Positions 11,033-21,952 of a DNA stretch of 64,000 nt are shown here, one piece after another. A program made the translations under genes and the position numbers. The notes below the pieces were generated by a model that worked only from the letters and a program-made list of their open reading frames with translations, was not told where the DNA came from and ran no database searches. Position 1 is the stretch's first letter, and each line of letters opens with the position of its first letter. The DNA lies in assembly GCA_030295235.1 (NCBI GenBank), contig AP026155.1, positions 186,001 to 250,000 of the forward strand, written 5' to 3'. The stretch comes from Fistulifera solaris. Its lineage: Eukaryota > Bacillariophyta > Bacillariophyceae > Naviculales > Stauroneidaceae.

Positions 11033-12305
11033 TCATACACTCGCGAACAATGTTCTCCTTGTCGTCAGCATTGATTCGGGTAATTGCTCCTTCACTTTGG
11101 CCAGCTGCTTACTCGGGATCTCCTCCAGTACTTTGGGCACCGTATCCTGGTATATTGTGTAGTTATCTTTCTCCACTTCCACGAGCCGATCATAGACAAC
11201 CGGCCGAATGGCTTTGGTTTCGCGCAGAACGTAAGCCACCACTCCTTCATTGGGTTCTACCGAGTCACAGAATTCTTGACACGCCAGCAGTTTGTCATGA
11301 CACGCTCTTAGACGAGCAATTTCTTTCCCCCACGCTCCGGACAGGCGATGAACCACCGCTTGGTGATATTCCGCCTTAGCACCGTGAATCATGGCTTGTG
11401 CTTTGCAAAAGGGCGCCCATTCCGAATTGCAAACCGAGAATAATTCCGACGCTAAGCGCGGGTCCTGTGTATCTTTCAGAGCCGTATTGTATAAATGGTG
11501 CGCCGCTTGCGCCAACCCGGATAGATTCTTGTGTTTGGCAGCATCATCCTCTCCCGTGAGTGACATGATCCGATAAATGTTCGATTGTGCGGCCGAAAGG
11601 AAGAAAGATTCCCAGAAACTCAACAATGGGTTGCTGAAGTCAATTGTGTTGAAGTCTAATGGTGAAAGCACGAAGATTTTCCGTTGAAGAATGAGTCATT
11701 CGATCCAGCAGTAGTGAGGGAATTGAGGGCAATCCAAACGTACCTTCCGGTGCCACCAGCTGCTTTAAAATAGAAACGATCGTCGCAGCCGTTTGGTAGT
11801 AACTCACGGCTTGTTTGCATTCGTCACGGTTTGTTGGTTTACATTCCGTAGCAGCTTTGTAACTATACAGAGCCGCAATATTGAACATGACAACCGACCG
11901 TTCCCACGGAAAGTGAGCGTGCGTTTCCTTTTCTTTGTCCGACCAAGCTGCTTTCCAAGTCAATTGTATACCCGTCATCGCATCATCGATGGTGGGGAAA
12001 CCGCGTTTTTCAAACTCCAACAGAACCGCATGATATTCCTGTAAGTCGTCCCATACACTGGAGTTGTGGAGCGCCGCCGCATGCGAGTCCGGCCGTGTCA
12101 AGATATCAGAAATACTGTTTCGCAGCGACTGGAGTCGTAAGAGTTCGTCGCGACACGCTACGGAACAGAATTCAGGTTTGGGTAGAATGAATTGCAAGGG
12201 ATTTTTGAGATTATCAAAGGATATGTAATGATCACTGTCGAGCCATTGGGCCAACGCCGTCATTATGTCGTAACGAAGAGCCGGTTTCAGCGGTAATACT
12301 AGCAT
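11033..12305 (-). CDS. Bro1-domain protein (short ALIX/PalA/BROX-like)
   Basis: Two exons flank an 88-nt intron at 11656-11743 with a GTACGT donor and TTAG acceptor; splicing joins LVAPE to DFNTIDFSN in phase. The predicted length is about 394 residues. Bro1 features run in order: N-terminal YDIMTALAQWLDSD, FEKRGFPTIDDAMTG, PWERSVVMFNIAALYSYKA, AAQSNIYRIM and the C-terminal VEKDNYTIYQDTVP. Bro1 domains bind ESCRT-III (CHMP4/Snf7) in endosomal sorting and membrane scission. The protein ends just after the Bro1 domain and lacks the V-domain and Pro-rich tail of ALIX, so it resembles BROX-type proteins. No CAAX box is seen at the end (TLFASV). Confidence 0.85.
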
Positions 12306-12834
12306 GGCTTTTTTATTTTAAAGAAAAGGAAAAGTTGGTAATCGAAGAAGGTGAAGAAGAGACTCCAGAGCCAGGATGAATGAAACAAATAAGAGAAAAG
12401 CATCTGCATTTTACTTTTACATCTATTTATATCATCATTCCTGTTGCAATCAAATTCGGGACTGAATAGAACCTTAGTCAGTCGTAGGGGGCCGTCACTC
12501 CTCATCAGAGACAATGAAACCTTAACCCTAGAAGGATTGAATGGTCACGAACTAAGGTTAACGTTTTCGATAGGACATAGGAGTAGGGTGCCTTATCTCT
12601 TATCTCTCGTCGAAACATCATCCAATGCGACGAGAACATTACGTTGAGAGACAACCGATTAAGACATACGATTATGCAGTGGATAAAGGGCGCATAAACC
12701 ACTTCACGGAAGAAGAAGAAAAAGACAACTCAACTTCGACGTGATTCTTCACAATTCATTGCGACATAAACTCTATTCAAGAAGTATTCTGTACAATTAT
12801 AATTAGATTATTCCATAGAGTAGTGCCACATTCA
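12306..12834. other. Intergenic region between two minus-strand genes
   Basis: About 530 nt that must hold the promoter of the Bro1 gene and the 3' UTR of the epimerase gene. No gene or structured element is recognised. The sequence CCTTAACCCT near 12526 is telomere-like but only a single unit. Confidence 0.5.
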
Positions 12835-14061
12835 TTAACATCGCAATTCCACAAAGGAAGGAGCACGACCAAGTCCGTTGGCTTGTCGTTCCGGGCAAAC
12901 TTCAATCGTGTTCTTGATGTAAGCTTGATTGTACCATTCCACCGTCCTTCGGATTCCTTCTCCGAAGGAGACTTGGCTTTTGTAGCCAAGAAGACGATGG
13001 GCTTTCTCACACGAAGCGCACGTGTATGGAACATCACCAGGTTGGTCGGGCATCTGCTTGATCAATGCTTTCTTGCCGGTTTCCTTTTGAACAATATCAA
13101 TAAACTCATTTAATGATGTTCCACTGCCTTTGCCCAAATTGAAGATTTGATAGGGATAAGGCCGATCAATGGCGCGTACGACACCGTCCACGATATCGGA
13201 AATGTATGTGTAATCGCGACTACTGGAACCATCGCCAAACTTTTGAATCTCGAATCCGCGACTGATACGGTCAATGAACTTGAACGGAGCCATATCAGGA
13301 CGTCCGCGCGGCCCATACACGGTAAAGAATCGCAGACCCGATACATTCAGGTTGTAAAGATGGTGGTAGGTGTAAGCGAACAGTTCGCATGCCTTCTTAC
13401 TGGCAGCATAGGGGCTCACTGGATTGTCGACGACTTCGTCTTCGGAGAAATAGGTCGACTTGGAACCGCCGTAAACGGAGGAAGAACTGGCAAACACGAA
13501 GTTCTTGACACCGTACTTGGCAGAGAGTTCTAACAGCAGGGTGGTGCCTTTGATATTACTGTGAATGTAGACGTATGGGTCTTGAATGGATGGTCGGACG
13601 CCCGCTCGGGCCGCAAGATGGCAAACCCAATGAGGTGAATCGACTTCAAAGATCTCTTGCATCAAGTTTTCATCGCAAATGTCACCTTCGTAGATCTTCA
13701 ATCTCTTTCCGTCCGGATAAGCCTCGCGCAAGAGGGCCAAATTTGCCCGTTTCAAAGACAGGTCGTAGTAATCGTTCATTTCGTCAACAATCACGACATC
13801 ATCACCGCGTGCCAATAAGAATTCAGCCACGTGACTGCCGATGAAACCGGCACCGCCCGTTACCAACACTTTCTTGTAACCGTCGTGTGGAGGAACTACC
13901 GTATATTCTTCGTGTGTGCCGAGTGAACCTATCTCGGAGGATTGATCCGATCTGTCGGTCAAACTCATTCCAGGTCTACTGGTGTAGCTTTCGTCATCTT
14001 CGCTGCTATTGAGATGAAGCATGGAAGGAATACTGATATCGGGAGTGATTTGGCTGTTCAT
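12835..14061 (-). CDS. UDP-glucuronate 4-epimerase-like NAD-dependent epimerase
   Basis: The intact 408-residue frame has an about 60-residue Ser-rich N-terminal extension before the Rossmann motif KVLVTGGAGFIGSHVAEF. Further SDR features are DEMNDYYD, HLAARAGVRPS, ASSSSVYGG, the catalytic YAASKK, RFFTVYGPRGRPDMA and DGSSSRDYTYISDI. These match UDP-glucuronate epimerases, which convert UDP-GlcA to UDP-GalA for wall and mucilage polysaccharides. Plant homologues are Golgi-anchored by an N-terminal membrane helix; here the extension is hydrophilic, so a cytosolic site is more likely. UDP-glucose 4-epimerase activity cannot be excluded. Confidence 0.9.
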   Translation of the reverse strand: MNSQITPDISIPSMLHLNSSEDDESYTSRPGMSLTDRSDQSSEIGSLGTHEEYTVVPPHDGYKKVLVTGGAGFIGSHVAEFLLARGDDVVIVDEMNDYYDLSLKRANLALLREAYPDGKRLKIYEGDICDENLMQEIFEVDSPHWVCHLAARAGVRPSIQDPYVYIHSNIKGTTLLLELSAKYGVKNFVFASSSSVYGGSKSTYFSEDEVVDNPVSPYAASKKACELFAYTYHHLYNLNVSGLRFFTVYGPRGRPDMAPFKFIDRISRGFEIQKFGDGSSSRDYTYISDIVDGVVRAIDRPYPYQIFNLGKGSGTSLNEFIDIVQKETGKKALIKQMPDQPGDVPYTCASCEKAHRLLGYKSQVSFGEGIRRTVEWYNQAYIKNTIEVCPERQANGLGRAPSFVELRC

Positions 14062-14865
14062 GTTGACTATTCTTGCGAAAGATGGGTTTATTTTTGGATG
14101 GTGCAGAAAAAAAAGTGAGAGAAGATGAATGAAACGCCGCCTTTCGTTTTTGTACGCGGAAACCGTTTTGTGATGTGGAATTTCCTGCGAGCGACCACGT
14201 TTTTCGTTCCAGTTTCCGCCGCTTCGAACTTGTTCCAGTTGGTTTACACAAAATGGTTCATAGTGAGGATACCGCTACGATGAAACGAAACTGATTGACG
14301 TGCGTGTCGGATGCGTTGTTCGGTGAAACGTGGTCATTTGACTCGGTCATTCAGTCCTGCTTTACGTCATCGTTCTTTCGACTGGCTCATTCGTGACAGT
14401 TTTCTCATGCCGGTGGCTACAGTTAAACATTATAGCTAATATCTGAATATCTCTTTGATTGTACGATTCTCGGAACCCCGGATTTCATTCCAGCGCGATG
14501 ATCGTCACGATTGAAAAACGTGGACGAAATTATTTGTGTGGCGCAGGGAGCAGGCGCAAACAAGACGCACGAATGACGCATATCCGCTGACTGACTCGTG
14601 ACTCGTCGGAACGAGAATGTCCCGAAAACAGTCGCTGTGAGAGTAATGAAAGATCGAGAAGCGAACGAGAAATTGTACAGATTGATTTTTAACAAAAACG
14701 ATTCCCTAATTTTCTTAAGTCTGACTGCAATTGTGACATTCGGACTGATTTCTCCATTGTTCATCTTCATTTTCTCACAAATTGTCCAATGTGGCATCGT
14801 GCTGAGTACAAAGTAAGATCTAGCTAGTGCTAGTAGAGGGCGAGTCCTGAGCCCGTTTCCCAGAG

Positions 14866-14941
14866 GGAGACACGGGAACGCACCTCTGCTTGGTACATTT
14901 CTCTACGGGGGCTTACGCGAAAGTACACAATTTCCCGCACC
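14866..14941 (-). repeat. 76-nt dispersed repeat, copy 1 (inverted relative to copy 2)
   Basis: The reverse complement of this segment aligns without gaps to 42695-42770, with about 68 of 76 positions identical by eye. The central 32 or so positions (core CCGTAGAGAAATGTACC) are identical. Both copies are intergenic. No transposon end or target-site duplication is visible. Confidence 0.8.
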
Positions 14942-15020
14942 GTCCAGTAAATTGCGTCGAAAACTCGAACTTTTTTCCATGGTCAACTTTACTATATATC
15001 CAAATTGTACGCGACGTTTT

Positions 15021-15253
15021 TTCACGACTGCATTATTTCAGTCATGAATCAATGCCTCTAAAAATAAGTTAGATCTGCCAGCCTAGGAAAATAATTTAGT
15101 CCTTCATAAAATGCTACAACTTACAGCTACATTTGCAATTCCTCTTTCAATTTGCTGACATCGAACTTCTTTTCATAAAAAATGTCCTACCATTGGGCTA
15201 TAGTCGTATGTCTGGGAGGTATTTCCCCACGACTGCATATCAGTCATGAATTA
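15021..15253. repeat. Pair of short hairpin-forming repeats
   Basis: CACGACTGCAT followed by TCAGTCATGAAT occurs near 15021 and again near 15226. Within each copy GACTG and CAGTC can pair around a short loop of 5-8 nt. Function unknown; they may be degenerate palindromic binding sites. Confidence 0.45.
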
Positions 15254-15293
15254 TGAAAGCTCGCAACGTCACCTCCACGACATCGGCAAACAT

Positions 15294-15294
15294 C

Positions 15295-15326
<32 letters not shown>
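15294..15326 (+). repeat. (CAA)11 microsatellite in 5' leader
   Basis: Eleven perfect CAA units lie 33 nt before the ATG of the oxidoreductase gene, so they are probably transcribed in its 5' UTR. CAA-rich leaders are unstructured and often favour translation initiation; an effect here is inference. Confidence 0.85.
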
Positions 15327-15358
15327 GATCGATTCGTCTCATCAAACCAGCAGCAAAT

Positions 15359-16482
15359 ATGAGTGAAATCCAGTCCAACAAAGAAGAACAATTTGTATCT
15401 GTCGTTCTCGTAGGATGCGGATGCCCGAAACGATCTATGGGATGGTATCACGCGATGCAAATCATCGATCATCGCGTCATCGGAGCGCGTTTGCAACACG
15501 TGGTAGAACCGTGGTACATGTCTGCCGCTGCCGCTGCGAACGAGGATACGCAAGTCTTTCAGGAATGGCGTCAGCGAATGGAGTCACGGGGAGTTGTATT
15601 TCACGAAAGCGTGGCGACAGTACCGCCCTGCCACGAACTTCGATTGACGCTCTTCAGTGCGCGGACGGCCGACAATCCATCGTTGGTGCACGCGTATTTG
15701 CAGCAACAGGCTTCCAACACACAACAACAACAACAACAATTCATTTTTTTGGAAAAACCCGGTGCACCTTCTGTGGTGCAGTTGCAAAACATGCAACAAG
15801 AAGCCGTCCGCGTCGGCATTCCCATTTACATGGGGTTCAACAAAATGTCAGTTCATACGTGCAAAAGGCCCGGACCATGTCCGGTCATCTTACATTCGTA
15901 CACAACAACAGCTACACACCCGACGATTTGCCGGAATGTTTTGAACGGAATGCGGAAGGTATGCTGTCGAATATGGCCATTCATGAATTGGCCTTGTGTA
16001 TCACCTACTTTGGTGTCACCGTCGATTCCATTGCGCAGGTGCAGGTCGACAAAACACAATCGTCGTGTGAGACACTGATCGGCCCGGCGTCGGGAAAGCC
16101 GTTTACGGATTTCCGTTCCTTGAAGTTTACCATCGGAACCAAAGATGGTCAGAAAGTGTCGATTGCCGCCGATCGGTGTGGTGGTGATGACTCGGTAGCG
16201 ATTGTGACCAACGCCGAGGGTGAGGAAGTGGCTCGTTTTACCATGCCTGACGAAACCACAGTATCCAATATTCCCCATCTGCAGCAACAATATGGAAAGG
16301 ATACTATGCCGTACTTTTTTGCACAAGATCCCGATTACTTGCAATTGAAGCAGTTGTTGGTGAACTACTTGCTGGACAGCGAAAAATCTTCGTTGGAGGG
16401 TGTAGCCACCATTGATGTTGCGATTGAATCATTAAAAGTAGCCGAATATTTGACTCCAATTCTTCAAGAGCAATTGAAGTAA
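15359..16482 (+). CDS. Gfo/Idh/MocA-like NAD(P)-dependent oxidoreductase
   Basis: About 374 residues. The N-terminal half has a Rossmann-like start SVVLVGCGCPKRSMGWYHA and a FIFLEKPGAPS segment, equivalent to the conserved EKP motif of this family. The C-terminal half (TMSGHLTFVHNNSY onward, then NMAIHELALCITYFG with the helix histidine) reads one frame over. The change falls at the A4 run 15842-15845, where one extra A gives YMGFNKNVSSYV, a normal family sequence; no intron fits. A polyQ tract (TQQQQQQF) sits in the first half. Substrate unknown; members oxidise sugars, inositols or related polyols. Confidence 0.75.
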
Positions 16483-16992
16483 CAAGTTTAAACCATGAGT
16501 TACATCACAAGCCAGTTTTCGAAACCTTCCTGTTCAAATGTACTGTATCCCCACAATGGAAACTAAATTTTACCTCGATTGGATTTGGTCACGGTTTGTG
16601 TTTCTTGTCAAGGTCCTTGGCTGTCTTTTACAATCCGGTTTCTAGTTCAACAAGTGGATTGGTGACAAAGACACACAATATTTTATCACTAAAATGGTTG
16701 AGAATCTGTCTTATAAGCACGATTATGACGGTTGAGCTGCTCACGTTTGCATGGCCGCTTATCACTCTAGATTCAGAATGGAGTTTCGCCCCCGTTCTTT
16801 GGGGACGACAGTGGTAGAAGTAGAATTGAGTCATGAGTCGCCCAAGCGACCTCGCATCGCGTTTCGATTTTCGATGCGGCTGCGTTTTGACACTAACCGA
16901 TTTTGCCTTTTTTTCTGCTAAGTGCTTTGAACATAAATTCCTAGCATCTATCTCCTATTCCTAAGTACTTCCTTCGATGGTTCAGACAAAGA

Positions 16993-17032
<40 letters not shown>
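16483..17032. other. Intergenic region with (GA)n tract
   Basis: 550 nt between two co-oriented genes. A (AG)18 run occupies 16996-17031 and abuts the next ATG. A minus-strand open frame through it encoding repeated Leu-Ser is an artefact of the microsatellite. Confidence 0.6.
16996..17031 (+). repeat. (AG)18 microsatellite directly before a start codon
   Basis: A perfect AG dinucleotide run ends one nucleotide before the ATG at 17033. It lies in the 5' UTR or core promoter. GA-rich tracts can bind GAGA-type factors; the length may vary between alleles. Confidence 0.9.
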
Positions 17033-17034
<2 letters not shown>

Positions 17035-18805
17035 GTCAGAGAATAGCGATTTAAGATGGAAAATTGACAAATTGTTGCGTGTGAAGGCTCCTCTTTTCGA
17101 GACGGAACGTAACCTCGTTGCTTTGTTGTTATGGACCCGTACGAATGACTACGCTGACCTTTGGGACGTTCATCCTCATCTGATACCGTGGATAGTACGA
17201 TGGGCTCAAAGATCGTCTTTGTTGCCACTCTTGGGTAGACTTCTGGCGCAAGTCTATTTGCATGCCGATTTGAGCAACACCAAATTGGAACCGTTGGGGA
17301 GAATTCTGTTTGATACCTGGAAAAACAGCGGTGTGATGATTCAAGATGTTCCAGCTGCCGTGTACAAGTGGCTCGAGCAGAAGAAAGATCGAGATGAGTT
17401 TCTTCGGGAACTTGTATTGTGTCGCTTAATTTTCTCCAACCGAACGGGTGAGGATGAGGAGTCGAATCACTCCAACACCGACATCAAGGATAGCGACGCT
17501 GAAGCTGTCTTTCAAGAAACATTGAGACAGCTACTGAATCAGAATAGTTGTTCGAGTGTAACCAGTCAGGATTGGGCATCTCTGTTTTGGAATGACGAAG
17601 GAAAGATATCATACTGGACTCCTTTGCTGCAATGGTGGATTGAGAGCAACAACAAAAGCGACGAGACTTTGAAAAATGAGGAGCAACAATCAAAGCGTAT
17701 TTGGGCCGCCGTTCTTTTTAGAAACTGTCATGAAACACTTGGCTGTAAAGGATAAAGAGAACAGGATGGACTGGCAAGTGGACGACGAAGTGGCACGAAA
17801 ATACGTCAAATTTCTGATGGTGTGTGTTGTGGATCCGAACGATGCCCACGACTCGTCTCTGCGGACCCTGGCTTGGTCCTCCATGGCTATGTCCATCCAG
17901 GCAAGTGGATGGGACTGGATTTTGCACTCATCTGTCACTTGTCGGCTGGGGAAGGCGCATACTATGTGCACGTTCATTCGACTTGCAGCGGGGGGAATGG
18001 AAGATTCAGCTCGAACGATCTCTGCAAGAAGAAACGCTCGCCGAAGAGTCTAGCATTACACTTCAGACTTGTGCTCAGATCATTGCAGATGGATTCACTT
18101 ATTTACAGCAAGTTGCATCGGACGAGGACATCATGCAAAGGTCTTTTTTCACCAGAAGCATCGCTTCATTTGCGGAGGTCCATGGAAGAAGCGATGCATA
18201 CGACTGTAGAATTCTTGACAACAGAAGACGCTGTAAGGTTTCCAGACATTGCGAAAACGGCTGTTCGTCTCTTTTGTCCCTTTTTGACTGAATGGGACAT
18301 TTTTCTTGAAAGAAATACGGAAACCTTGTTGCATGCTCTGGCAATCTCTGTCGACTTCTGCAAAGACGACTTATCCGTACAGAATGCTATTATAGCCGGA
18401 CTGGCAACAGTTCTAGCATCTAGTGAAGGTGATGATTCCAGGATAGATGCGCTAAATCAGTTTCATTTGCTAGACGACCGATTGGGAGACTTCTTGGTCT
18501 CGTGTTTTGATCAAATCGACAATAGTGGAGAAGTCAGTCAGGAAGAGGGAACGCTGCAGTGGTGCAGTCAGATTATTGATTTGTGGACCTCAATGACTGA
18601 AAAACGCAAGATCCTTAGAGTACTTGCGTCTGTCCGGTCATGCCTTGATCGTTCGCTAGCAAAAGAACGAAGCGGAACCAACTTGGATCTTTCTAGCCTT
18701 GCGTTGTGTTACATCACCCTGCAAGGGGATGTTCCGCCGAGCGATGAAGATGTGGCACTTTTACAAATAGCGTCCGAAAGAGCGCAGTTAGAGATTAAGT
18801 CATAG
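17033..18805 (+). CDS. Conserved alpha-helical (ARM/HEAT-like) protein, about 590 aa, function unknown
   Basis: The start MSENSDLRWKIDKLL follows the (AG)n run. The product is helical throughout, with repeated hydrophobic helix pairs (LIPWIVRWAQRSSLLPLL, SLRTLAWSSMAMSIQASGW, DIAKTAVRLFCPFL), and ends LQIASERAQLEIKS. This suggests an ARM/HEAT-type scaffold, perhaps neurochondrin-like, but I do not recognise the family with confidence. Coding continues through three one-base frame changes, all at homopolymers: T5 at 17715-17719, G6 at 17990-17995 (joining IRLAAG to EWKIQLE) and T6 at 18144-18149. Removing one base at each restores a single frame. A 25-nt GT-AG segment at the first site is an unlikely alternative. 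Confidence 0.65.
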
Positions 18806-18850
18806 AGACTACAAGCTATGTTTTTGATTCCATTTTATCGTTATTTAGCT

Positions 18851-20512
18851 CTAGTTGGCGGCGTTTTGTGAAAAAATACTTGGTCTGCCATGACCGGGGT
18901 TAGGACCACCGTGATGACGTACTGGGGTAGAATCTGGACCAGCAACTATTCTTTGCACCAAAAGCATCATGGTTAGTCCAGCCATCGGCAGAACAAGGTT
19001 ATCATTCTGCGTAGTGTATGCTTCTAGCAATGTTGTAAAGACAATCGCTGCTATCAAAGCAACAATAATTGACCATTCCAGGTCTTCACGGAGAGACAAC
19101 GCTATTGCAGCATAGAAGACAAGCATGCTACCTGCCATCGCTAAGGATCCCTCCACAGTACGCTGGTAGCCCCATGGCCTTTTACCCACGAGCTTTCCTA
19201 CCACAGCTCCAACAGCATCTCCAACTCCGATCGAGATCAGTCCCCACACTCCGACGAACACTTGCATAATATGCGGTTTCTTCACATTATAGAGGACTCG
19301 ACTGATCCAAAGGGGCGCAGCGCACCCGAGGAGTAGAGCCAGATGAGAAATCACCATGGTAGAAATTTCTGTTTCTCCCTTACTGGCATCCAAATAGTTC
19401 TCGAAAAATTGGGAGACGGGTTTGATGTGCTCACGCACAACTTCCACAAGAAGGAGGATGGACGTGCCCACCGCATAAGAAAGCGTCTGGAATGCGGGTG
19501 CCGATAACGTAGTCGGTAGGAAGAGAAGGACTGCCACGAGGTGAAACCATTTGCGAGAGATAGTTACATCCGCCAGATAGCGTGATGACAACGGAAGCAT
19601 GACAACCAGCACCACGGCATTGTAGACTACCCAAAATATGGAAGAAAACCCCGTAGGAATGAGTTTGTTAACATAGAGCGTCTCTTCCGTTCCTTTCAAA
19701 TAATCTAGAAGCCAAGGAAGAGTCTTTTGAGACGGATAGTTTTTTAGAAACTTGAAAGCATATTTTCGCAATGCTACTTCAATGGTCAAATAGGGTACAG
19801 TGGCAATGATGACAGAGCGAACCCAAACGGACTTGGACGCCCATCGCGCGAAAGAGAATGCTAAAACGCTACCCACGATACCCGCCATTGCCACCAAGTC
19901 GGACAGAGCCGTTTGGTTATTGACAATTCGTTTTAAAGTCAGCTCCGTACAGCCGATCGAAAACAACGAAGTGACGATCATCCATTCTCCCCACGTAAAT
20001 ACTTTGTGTAGAAACGGAGTTGTATGAATCGCGGAATATGTACTGATCCAGCACGTCAAGAAGAGCAAAATATTGGCCAGCTCCCCGTTTGACACACGTT
20101 CCGCATACACGGTCGGAATTAGCAATGTCGCATCCCAGTGTCCCCACGAAAACAAGACGAGGGAAATGGTTTGCGCGTAAGTCGCAAATTTGTCCCTGTG
20201 CAATTTCGTGAGCATGGCTTCCAACAGGACGGGGACTAGCACAATCGCGGCGGCAACACCGTCTCTGTCGGCGGTTGTTGTGGGAGCCACACGAAAGAGC
20301 TTGGGATCGTTCGTGGAAGGCAAGGGTAATTTTCCGTTCAATTTTTCTTCATTGAGCCACCGAATGGCAAAGTGTGCGATACAAATGTAAGCCGTGTGAT
20401 TCCAAGGGTCGCGAACAAGTAAGACAATCACCAACAATAGCCAAATGTACGTTTCGTAGTTGTACAGTAGTCTCTGCTGGGGTGCGCTTATTGCTTCATC
20501 CGTTGTTGACAT
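18851..20512 (-). CDS. Dolichol kinase (SEC59 family)
   Basis: An intact 553-residue frame from MSTTDEAIS. It is a polytopic membrane protein with a dozen or more hydrophobic segments. The C-terminal catalytic region is clear: ISRKWFHLVAVLLFLP, VGDAVGAVVGKLVGKRPW, RTVEGSLAM and LEAYTTQNDNLVLPM, matching dolichol kinase CTP-binding and active-site motifs. The enzyme phosphorylates dolichol with CTP at the ER to make dolichyl phosphate for N-glycosylation, O-mannosylation and GPI anchors. The basic/Pro-rich C-terminal tail (HHGGPNPGHGRP) is extra. No intron is needed. Confidence 0.93.
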   Translation of the reverse strand: MSTTDEAISAPQQRLLYNYETYIWLLLVIVLLVRDPWNHTAYICIAHFAIRWLNEEKLNGKLPLPSTNDPKLFRVAPTTTADRDGVAAAIVLVPVLLEAMLTKLHRDKFATYAQTISLVLFSWGHWDATLLIPTVYAERVSNGELANILLFLTCWISTYSAIHTTPFLHKVFTWGEWMIVTSLFSIGCTELTLKRIVNNQTALSDLVAMAGIVGSVLAFSFARWASKSVWVRSVIIATVPYLTIEVALRKYAFKFLKNYPSQKTLPWLLDYLKGTEETLYVNKLIPTGFSSIFWVVYNAVVLVVMLPLSSRYLADVTISRKWFHLVAVLLFLPTTLSAPAFQTLSYAVGTSILLLVEVVREHIKPVSQFFENYLDASKGETEISTMVISHLALLLGCAAPLWISRVLYNVKKPHIMQVFVGVWGLISIGVGDAVGAVVGKLVGKRPWGYQRTVEGSLAMAGSMLVFYAAIALSLREDLEWSIIVALIAAIVFTTLLEAYTTQNDNLVLPMAGLTMMLLVQRIVAGPDSTPVRHHGGPNPGHGRPSIFSQNAAN

Positions 20513-21024
20513 GTTTTCTTTATCCTTATTTTTGTGTATACCAAACAAGAACACGGAGAATCAATAGCTTTAAGTCGGCTTTGTGTTTATGATGTATAAA
20601 TCGATGATAATTGATGATTTATCGCAGCATCATTGTCAACAAATAGTCATTCAACTTCGTTTCAAACGCGACAAAAAAGCGACAAGCGACAAGCTTTCTG
20701 TACGTCGTACGCGCCGCAGGCGGTCCGTTCCCAAACGTCACATTAGTGACTTAAACCGTAGGGCCCCGGGAATGATACGAGATCAAAAAATCCGTTTGTG
20801 TTTGAATTCTCGCAGAAAAAAAAAGGCTCGCACGGAAATCACATAGTTCGATGATCCTTTCATGGAATCATTCACGTGTTTGCAATCATTGAGCACTTAA
20901 GATCTTTTACTTGATATTTCATATCCACTTGCAGAAGTTCTCGTTTGACGCCTGACGACTCGACAGGTTACAGTGTGTTATCAACGAGATTTTTCATCGT
21001 TTCCCAGAAGTTGACCTCGGAAAC
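20513..21024. promoter_or_regulatory. Divergent intergenic region, about 510 nt
   Basis: Holds the promoters of dolichol kinase (left) and the acidic protein (right). ACGTCA-like motifs occur near 20737. No gene is supported. Confidence 0.45.
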
Positions 21025-21952
21025 ATGACGCACGCGAATTACGATGATTCCAACGAGAGCACTCCCCGAGCTGATCTTCTTCTTTCTACAACAGGAAAAG
21101 ATCCTACTATGAGTGAGACTACTTGCAGCTGGGAAGGAGGGATGAACAACGATGATGTGCCCACCTTGCTATCCGACGATGATCTTTGGGATCTTATGAG
21201 TGCTGACTTTCTGGATGAACATCCCGACATTGTCGATTTAGATGATTTGAGTCTTCTTCCTGCTCAGATTCTTGCTTCGGGTTCGCAGATATTCCCAGAT
21301 GAAGATACGGATGCCTCTATGGAAGTTGCTACGTCCGATTCCTCAAAAAACGCGTGTCGCGGAAGCGACGTAATTTGGGTTTCGAAGTGTCGTATCCCCT
21401 CAAAAAAGTACCGAAGAACGCGCTGGTTGGGTCCGATTCTGTGCAAATGAAACCAATCAAACGGATGATCCATTATCTTCAAGAGACCCGCGATGAGGAT
21501 GCGAATCTTTACGCCACGATATACAATGTGGTCCAAGAATGCGAACTACGCCATCGTCGCAACGAGAACAAATACCGCCATCTGCCGGGTGCAATATTTG
21601 AGACTTTGGTCGAAACTATTGGTGGTCTAACCTTTCGCCGTCTCTATACGCTATCAAAGACATTTTCCGGTGATGACATCCTGTTCAACAGCAAAGAGGC
21701 CGAGCAACTCGCTACAAAAATGATCCTAACAGTGACACGACTGAGGTACCGGTACCTGCGTCGATCCGAAGTCCTTTAAAAACAGCTTTTGCCTACGGTT
21801 TCCAGAAGGCTGCGGCCATGACAAAAAAGGATTGTGTTCGTTTAAAGGAAGACGAAGAGTCTTTTGAGAAAGCAAGTCAGGAGTGCGAGCATGCAGTCTC
21901 CGCCATGAGTGACAAACAGCGTAACGCATTCTGGGATCGTTTTTATCTATGA
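21025..21952 (+). CDS. Hypothetical acidic protein with basic central segment, about 309 aa
   Basis: The N-terminal 100 residues are very acidic (TLLSDDDLWDLMSADFLDEH), like a transcriptional activation region. A basic stretch (VSRKRRNLGFE) could be a nuclear localisation signal. A helical middle (IKRMIHYLQETRDEDANLY, FETLVETIGGLTFRRLYTL) and a C-terminal FAYGFQKAAAMTKK region end in NAFWDRFYL. Frame changes fall at A6 (21345-21350) and A5 (21716-21720); one added A at each gives a continuous protein. No family is recognised; a nuclear regulator is a guess. The stop (21950-21952) directly abuts the stop of the gene on the other strand. Confidence 0.55.

Larger units (their letters stand above)
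14062..15358. other. Divergent intergenic region, 1.3 kb, containing repeats
   Basis: This region between head-to-head genes contains one copy of a 76-nt dispersed repeat (14866-14941), two short hairpin-like repeats near 15025 and 15226, and a (CAA)11 microsatellite just before the next gene. An ACGTCA motif occurs near 14364. No protein-coding gene is supported. Confidence 0.5.

Noticed and set aside
12522-12535. Telomere-like CCTTAACCCT (also near 58074)
   Set aside because: Only a single unit at each place, with no array; expected by chance.
16941-17228. A minus-strand frame with a Leu-Ser repeat
   Set aside because: It simply reads through the (AG)18 microsatellite.
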